Origin: Bacillus sp. (in: firmicutes)
Lineage (GTDB): Bacteria; Bacillota; Bacilli; Bacillales; Cytobacillaceae
Assembly: GCA_003457145.1 (NCBI GenBank)
Contig: DMSR01000092.1
Coordinates: forward strand, 1 to 8,640
Length of the DNA stretch: 8,640 nucleotides
Reading direction: 5' to 3'
Made by a program: the position numbers and the translations under genes
Part shown: positions 6,491 through 8,640 of the stretch, piece after piece
How the letters are laid out: each line of letters begins with the position of its first letter
Numbering within the stretch: the stretch's first letter is position 1
The notes under the pieces: generated by a model
Told to the model about the DNA's origin: nothing
The model's input: only the letters and a program-made list of their open reading frames with translations
The model's database searches: none

Positions 6491-6964
6491 TTATCTCAAA
6501 TCACGATAATCCTGCTGCCGCAGTGCTTCATATATTAAAATTGCAGCGGTATTCGACAGATTCAGTGAACGAATGTTTTGATTCATCGGAAGTCTGAGGC
6601 ATCTATCAATATTTTCTTCGATCAAATCTTTTGGAAGACCAGTTGTTTCTCGCCCAAAAATAAAGAAAAACTCCTTCTCAGCAGAACTGTAATCAAAATC
6701 AGAATGTGCCTTCTCACCGAACTTCGTCACATAGAAAAATTCACTGCCCTGATTTTTTTCAAAAAAATCATCAAGCGAATCATAATAATGAATCTTTACG
6801 TGCTCCCAATAATCCAACCCTGCCCTCTTCAATGCTTTATCATCTGTCGAAAACCCCAATGGCCTGATTAAGTGAAGGGCTGTATCCGTACCTGCACATG
6901 TACGGGCAATATTGCCTGTATTTGCTGGAATCAGCGGCTGGTATAAAACAACATGTAGTGCCAT
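6491..6964 (-). CDS. trmL: tRNA (cytidine/uridine-34-2'-O)-methyltransferase TrmL (SPOUT family)
   Basis: A 157-residue SPOUT methyltransferase, named CspR in older B. subtilis annotation. It transfers a methyl group from S-adenosylmethionine to the 2'-OH of the wobble nucleotide in leucine tRNAs. Family motifs are present: NTGNIAR near the N-terminus (15-21), LIRPLGF (32-38), FGRETTGLP (103-111), and LPMNQNIRSLNLSNTAA (125-141), which forms the trefoil-knot cofactor site. The longest frame starts at a GTG (6973) that is itself part of an AGAGGTG ribosome binding site; ATG 6964 has proper spacing and gives the usual MALHVVLYQP start. It has its own promoter at 6997-7024 and a strong terminator. 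queG, two genes upstream, also modifies position 34 of tRNAs. Confidence 0.96.
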   Translation of the reverse strand: MALHVVLYQPLIPANTGNIARTCAGTDTALHLIRPLGFSTDDKALKRAGLDYWEHVKIHYYDSLDDFFEKNQGSEFFYVTKFGEKAHSDFDYSSAEKEFFFIFGRETTGLPKDLIEENIDRCLRLPMNQNIRSLNLSNTAAILIYEALRQQDYRDLR

Positions 6965-6996
6965 GATTTTCACCTCTAATTCAAACTCTACCTGCT

Positions 6997-7024
6997 ATTA
7001 TACCACTACAGATTGCCAAGACAA
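6997..7024 (-). promoter_or_regulatory. sigma-A extended -10 promoter of trmL
   Basis: On the minus strand TTGTCT (7024-7019, 4/6), a 16-base spacer, then TATAAT (7002-6997) preceded by TGG, which makes an extended -10 (TGnTATAAT). The implied start near 6990 gives a leader of about 26 bases. No terminator lies between the amidase stop (7035) and this promoter, so trmL may also receive read-through. Confidence 0.66.
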
Positions 7025-7034
7025 ATCAGTTTTG

Positions 7035-7913
7035 CTAGTCATCGCTTATTGTAAAAAATTTATACTTTATGTTTGGTGTATAGGCTGTGGAATCTTCGTA
7101 GGCCCAGTATCTTAGGCGACTGTTTGTCGTATGTGCATTGACCAATGGCATGCGATTGGCATCATGACCTGTAACGATGGTCGTATGATCAAAGCGTCCA
7201 TCTCCCTGGAAATCATAACATATGACATCTCCCAGCTGGAGCTTATCTGCACTTGATTCCTCCCTGGCCCTCAATCCAAATTTCGACCCTGGAAGGTACC
7301 ATCGCATCGAATTGGCTACAGACCAGCTGAAGCTCCAGTTATTACCTTGCATCCACCAGCCCCTATTCCGGTTGGGATAACCTCTCATCGGTGCTCCCCC
7401 TGCATGAAGACACTGTGAAATATAGTTTGTACAGTCTACCTCAAACTTTTTGTAGGCAGGATTATAATCATTCCACCATCTTTCGGCATATTGAACTGCC
7501 TTAAGACGATTGTATTGGTAGCCACTTCTTACTTCAATAGCATCATCAATCTCAACTGGCGTAGGCCCCGCAAACTTCTCAGCCATTTCGTATTCGTTTA
7601 GTTTCTCATCCTTTATGAGGATTCCGTTATAAAATTCAGCCTGCCTCTTCTCTACCTCCTCTTCCATGTAAAACTGTCCCTTCTGCTTAATTAAATATTG
7701 AAGGTGAACAGAATAAAAAACCTTTTCTGTGTCCTCCTCCTCTACCTTGCTTTCAATCCTCCCCTGCGCTTTCGCTTTTACAATTTCAGCAGACCTATTT
7801 GAACAGCTTTGCTTTTTCTTCTCGATTTCAGGACACTCATGCAACTGATTACGGGGCATCGAGACTATTTGAAGGACACGTTGATCAAGTAACTCCTGCA
7901 GTTGTTCACGCAC
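7035..7913 (-). CDS. yhbB: YhbB-type protein with C-terminal amidase domain (Amidase_6-like)
   Basis: About 292 residues with two parts. The N-terminal 120 residues are charged, include two cysteines (HECPEI..., QSCSN) and have no family I can name. The C-terminal domain (about 130-292) matches the putative amidase domain of YhbB: YNRLKAVQYAERWWNDYNPAY, the active-site stretch VDCTNYISQC (Cys about 161), and later FDHTTIVTG (His about 243) and NAHT (His about 261). This gives a Cys/His layout like papain-fold amidases acting on peptidoglycan or peptides. No signal peptide is visible. Start: clustered ATGs at 7938, 7934 and 7919 lack a spaced ribosome binding site, while GTG 7913 is 8 bases after GGGAG; ATG 7919 is the alternative. 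Position after queG and before trmL matches B. subtilis yhbA-yhbB-cspR. Substrate unknown. Confidence 0.85.
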   Translation of the reverse strand: MREQLQELLDQRVLQIVSMPRNQLHECPEIEKKKQSCSNRSAEIVKAKAQGRIESKVEEEDTEKVFYSVHLQYLIKQKGQFYMEEEVEKRQAEFYNGILIKDEKLNEYEMAEKFAGPTPVEIDDAIEVRSGYQYNRLKAVQYAERWWNDYNPAYKKFEVDCTNYISQCLHAGGAPMRGYPNRNRGWWMQGNNWSFSWSVANSMRWYLPGSKFGLRAREESSADKLQLGDVICYDFQGDGRFDHTTIVTGHDANRMPLVNAHTTNSRLRYWAYEDSTAYTPNIKYKFFTISDD

Positions 7914-7960
7914 ATTCATCTCTCCCTTCATCATTCATATTTATGAGTCGACCTTTGTTT

Positions 7961-7991
7961 TAAGGTATGTTTTTACAACTTTGCAAGAAGA
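7961..7991 (-). promoter_or_regulatory. weak candidate sporulation-type promoter of the amidase gene
   Basis: On the minus strand CATACCTTA (7969-7961) matches the sigma-E -10 box 7/8 and the sigma-K -10 pattern CATANNNTA. The -35 is poor: TCTTCTT (7991-7985) with a 15-base spacer is 5/7 for sigma-E, and no AC sits at the sigma-K distance. It would give a leader of about 40 bases. The rest of the 7935-8074 gap shows nothing I can support. Confidence 0.25.
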
Positions 7992-8074
7992 GCAAATGAA
8001 AGTGTCTTTGAATTATGGAATTCTGCAGCTAGTAATTTTCATTTCTTATTACTCCGACTTATACGAACGAATAC

Positions 8075-8108
8075 AAAAAAAAGAATGGATTGATACAAAA
8101 TCCATTCT
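8075..8108 (-). terminator. intrinsic terminator of queG
   Basis: On the minus strand AGAATGGATT and AATCCATTCT... form a 10-bp stem around a 7-base loop, followed by a run of eight T residues starting within the stem end. It starts 3 bases after the queG stop. It separates queG from the amidase gene, so the two are probably not strictly one operon. Confidence 0.85.
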
Positions 8109-8111
8109 CCG

Positions 8112-8609
8112 TTAAATATTCATATTGGCTTTCTTTGATTGCTCTAAAAAACCCAAGCCTTTTCCTATTTCTTTTAATACTTCTTCATCCTTTTCTGATT
8201 CTGCTGCTTCATTCAGAGCAGATAGGGATTCAGGAGCACTAATTTTACCAATAGCCCAGGCGGCTGTGCCCCTGAGTACTGGGCGGGGATCTTCCTTCAT
8301 TACGCTGATCAATTCTGGAATGGCTGTTTCATCTCTATAATGGGCAAGTGCAATAATGGCGTTGCGCTGAATCGGCTTCTTCCCTCTCCATGACCCAGAG
8401 ACATGGCCAAACTTCTCTTTAAATTCCCGGTTTCCCATTCTTAAAAGCGGCTTTAAAAGTGGTTTTGCAATTTCCGGATCTGGTTCCATTTCAAGATGGA
8501 AGTGAAAATCCTTCCCTTTGTTCACCGGGCATACTGTCTGGCAAGTATCACAGCCATATATGCGGTTGCCAAGCTTCTCCCTAAACTCTTCTGCCAGGAA
8601 CCCTTTTGT
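8112..8609 (-). CDS. queG: epoxyqueuosine reductase QueG, C-terminal part
   Basis: The last 165 residues of a protein of roughly 380. QueG reduces epoxyqueuosine to queuosine at wobble position 34 of tRNAs with GUN anticodons, using cobalamin and two 4Fe-4S clusters in the cytosol. Visible are TKGFLAEEF, the second cluster motif YGCDTCQTVCP (about residues 18-28 of this fragment), KGKDFHFH, the segment FGHVSGSWRGKKPIQRNAI, and a HEAT-like helical tail (PRPVLRGTAAWAIGKI). An internal GTG at 8525 is not a start; the frame continues upstream through the cluster motif. The frame stays technically open to 8639, but past 8609 it enters an inverted repeat and no longer encodes QueG (it reads SSARNPFVWV where family members have a residue pattern ending LTQ). 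The cobalamin domain and first cluster are missing from the window. Confidence 0.94.
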   Translation of the reverse strand, partial: TKGFLAEEFREKLGNRIYGCDTCQTVCPVNKGKDFHFHLEMEPDPEIAKPLLKPLLRMGNREFKEKFGHVSGSWRGKKPIQRNAIIALAHYRDETAIPELISVMKEDPRPVLRGTAAWAIGKISAPESLSALNEAAESEKDEEVLKEIGKGLGFLEQSKKANMNI

Positions 8610-8640
8610 GACCCAGACAAAAGGGTTCCTGGCAGAAGAG
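8586..8640. repeat. perfect 24-bp inverted repeat with 7-base loop at the window edge (fold-back of queG)
   Basis: Bases 8586-8609 and 8617-8640 are exact reverse complements, separated by GACCCAG. The left arm is queG coding sequence in its normal minus orientation. The right arm plus loop, read on the plus strand from 8611, encodes TQTKGFLAEE, which is the QueG sequence itself, now inverted and including the TQ expected just upstream of the break. The sequence therefore turns back on itself within queG. It follows no stop codon and has no terminator T run. A chimeric read or contig-end artifact is more likely than a natural inverted duplication. Confidence 0.93.

Noticed and set aside
8112..8525. 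QueG starting at the internal GTG (8525) as a short HEAT-repeat protein
   Set aside because: The frame continues upstream through the conserved CDTCQTVCP cluster motif and TKGFL, so the GTG is an internal valine.
8586..8640. The terminal inverted repeat as a transcription terminator or regulatory hairpin
   Set aside because: It lies within coding sequence, has no T run, and its right arm restores the exact missing queG codons on the other strand, which points to a fold-back.

Overview
The window looks like chromosomal DNA of a low-GC, spore-forming Bacillaceae species (Bacillus sensu lato, perhaps close to Mesobacillus or Cytobacillus). The reasons are strong AGGAGG-type ribosome binding sites, compact intrinsic terminators, and a block of genes that matches the yhbA(queG)-yhbB-cspR(trmL)-...-prkA-yhbH neighbourhood of B. 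subtilis in order and orientation. I see no mobile element, CRISPR array, rRNA or tRNA. No exciting undescribed system stands out; this is core sporulation, tRNA-modification and stress neighbourhood with a few small extras.

Nearly everything is on the minus strand, so biological order runs right to left. At the right edge is the 3' part of queG (epoxyqueuosine reductase: second Fe-S motif and HEAT tail), ending in a terminator near 8090. Next come a YhbB-type amidase-domain protein, trmL (tRNA position-34 2'-O-methyltransferase) with its own extended -10 promoter, and an NfrA-type FMN oxidoreductase. A tiny plus-strand unit at 5472-5671 (near-consensus sigma-A promoter, 31-codon membrane peptide, terminator) converges on the oxidoreductase and diverges from prkA. 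Then come prkA, a 58-codon hydrophilic gene with a sigma-B-like promoter, a secreted polysaccharide deacetylase, yhbH, and the start of a GltS-like transporter cut off at the left edge.

Functionally, prkA and yhbH are the Gram-positive counterparts of the E. coli yeaG/yeaH pair and are sporulation-linked in B. subtilis. Here prkA, the deacetylase and yhbH each have a candidate sigma-E-like promoter with a 14-base spacer. This suggests a mother-cell expression cluster, with the deacetylase as a possible wall-modifying partner. queG and trmL both act on tRNA anticodon position 34.

The last 55 bases are a perfect 24-bp inverted repeat around a 7-base loop. The right arm plus the last six bases of the loop encode, on the opposite strand, the queG residues that should continue upstream of the break. 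The window therefore folds back on itself inside queG. This is most likely a chimeric or contig-end artifact, and the queG reading frame should not be trusted beyond 8609. Several ORF starts were moved to sites with properly spaced ribosome binding sites (yhbH, the 58-codon gene, nfrA-like, trmL, amidase).
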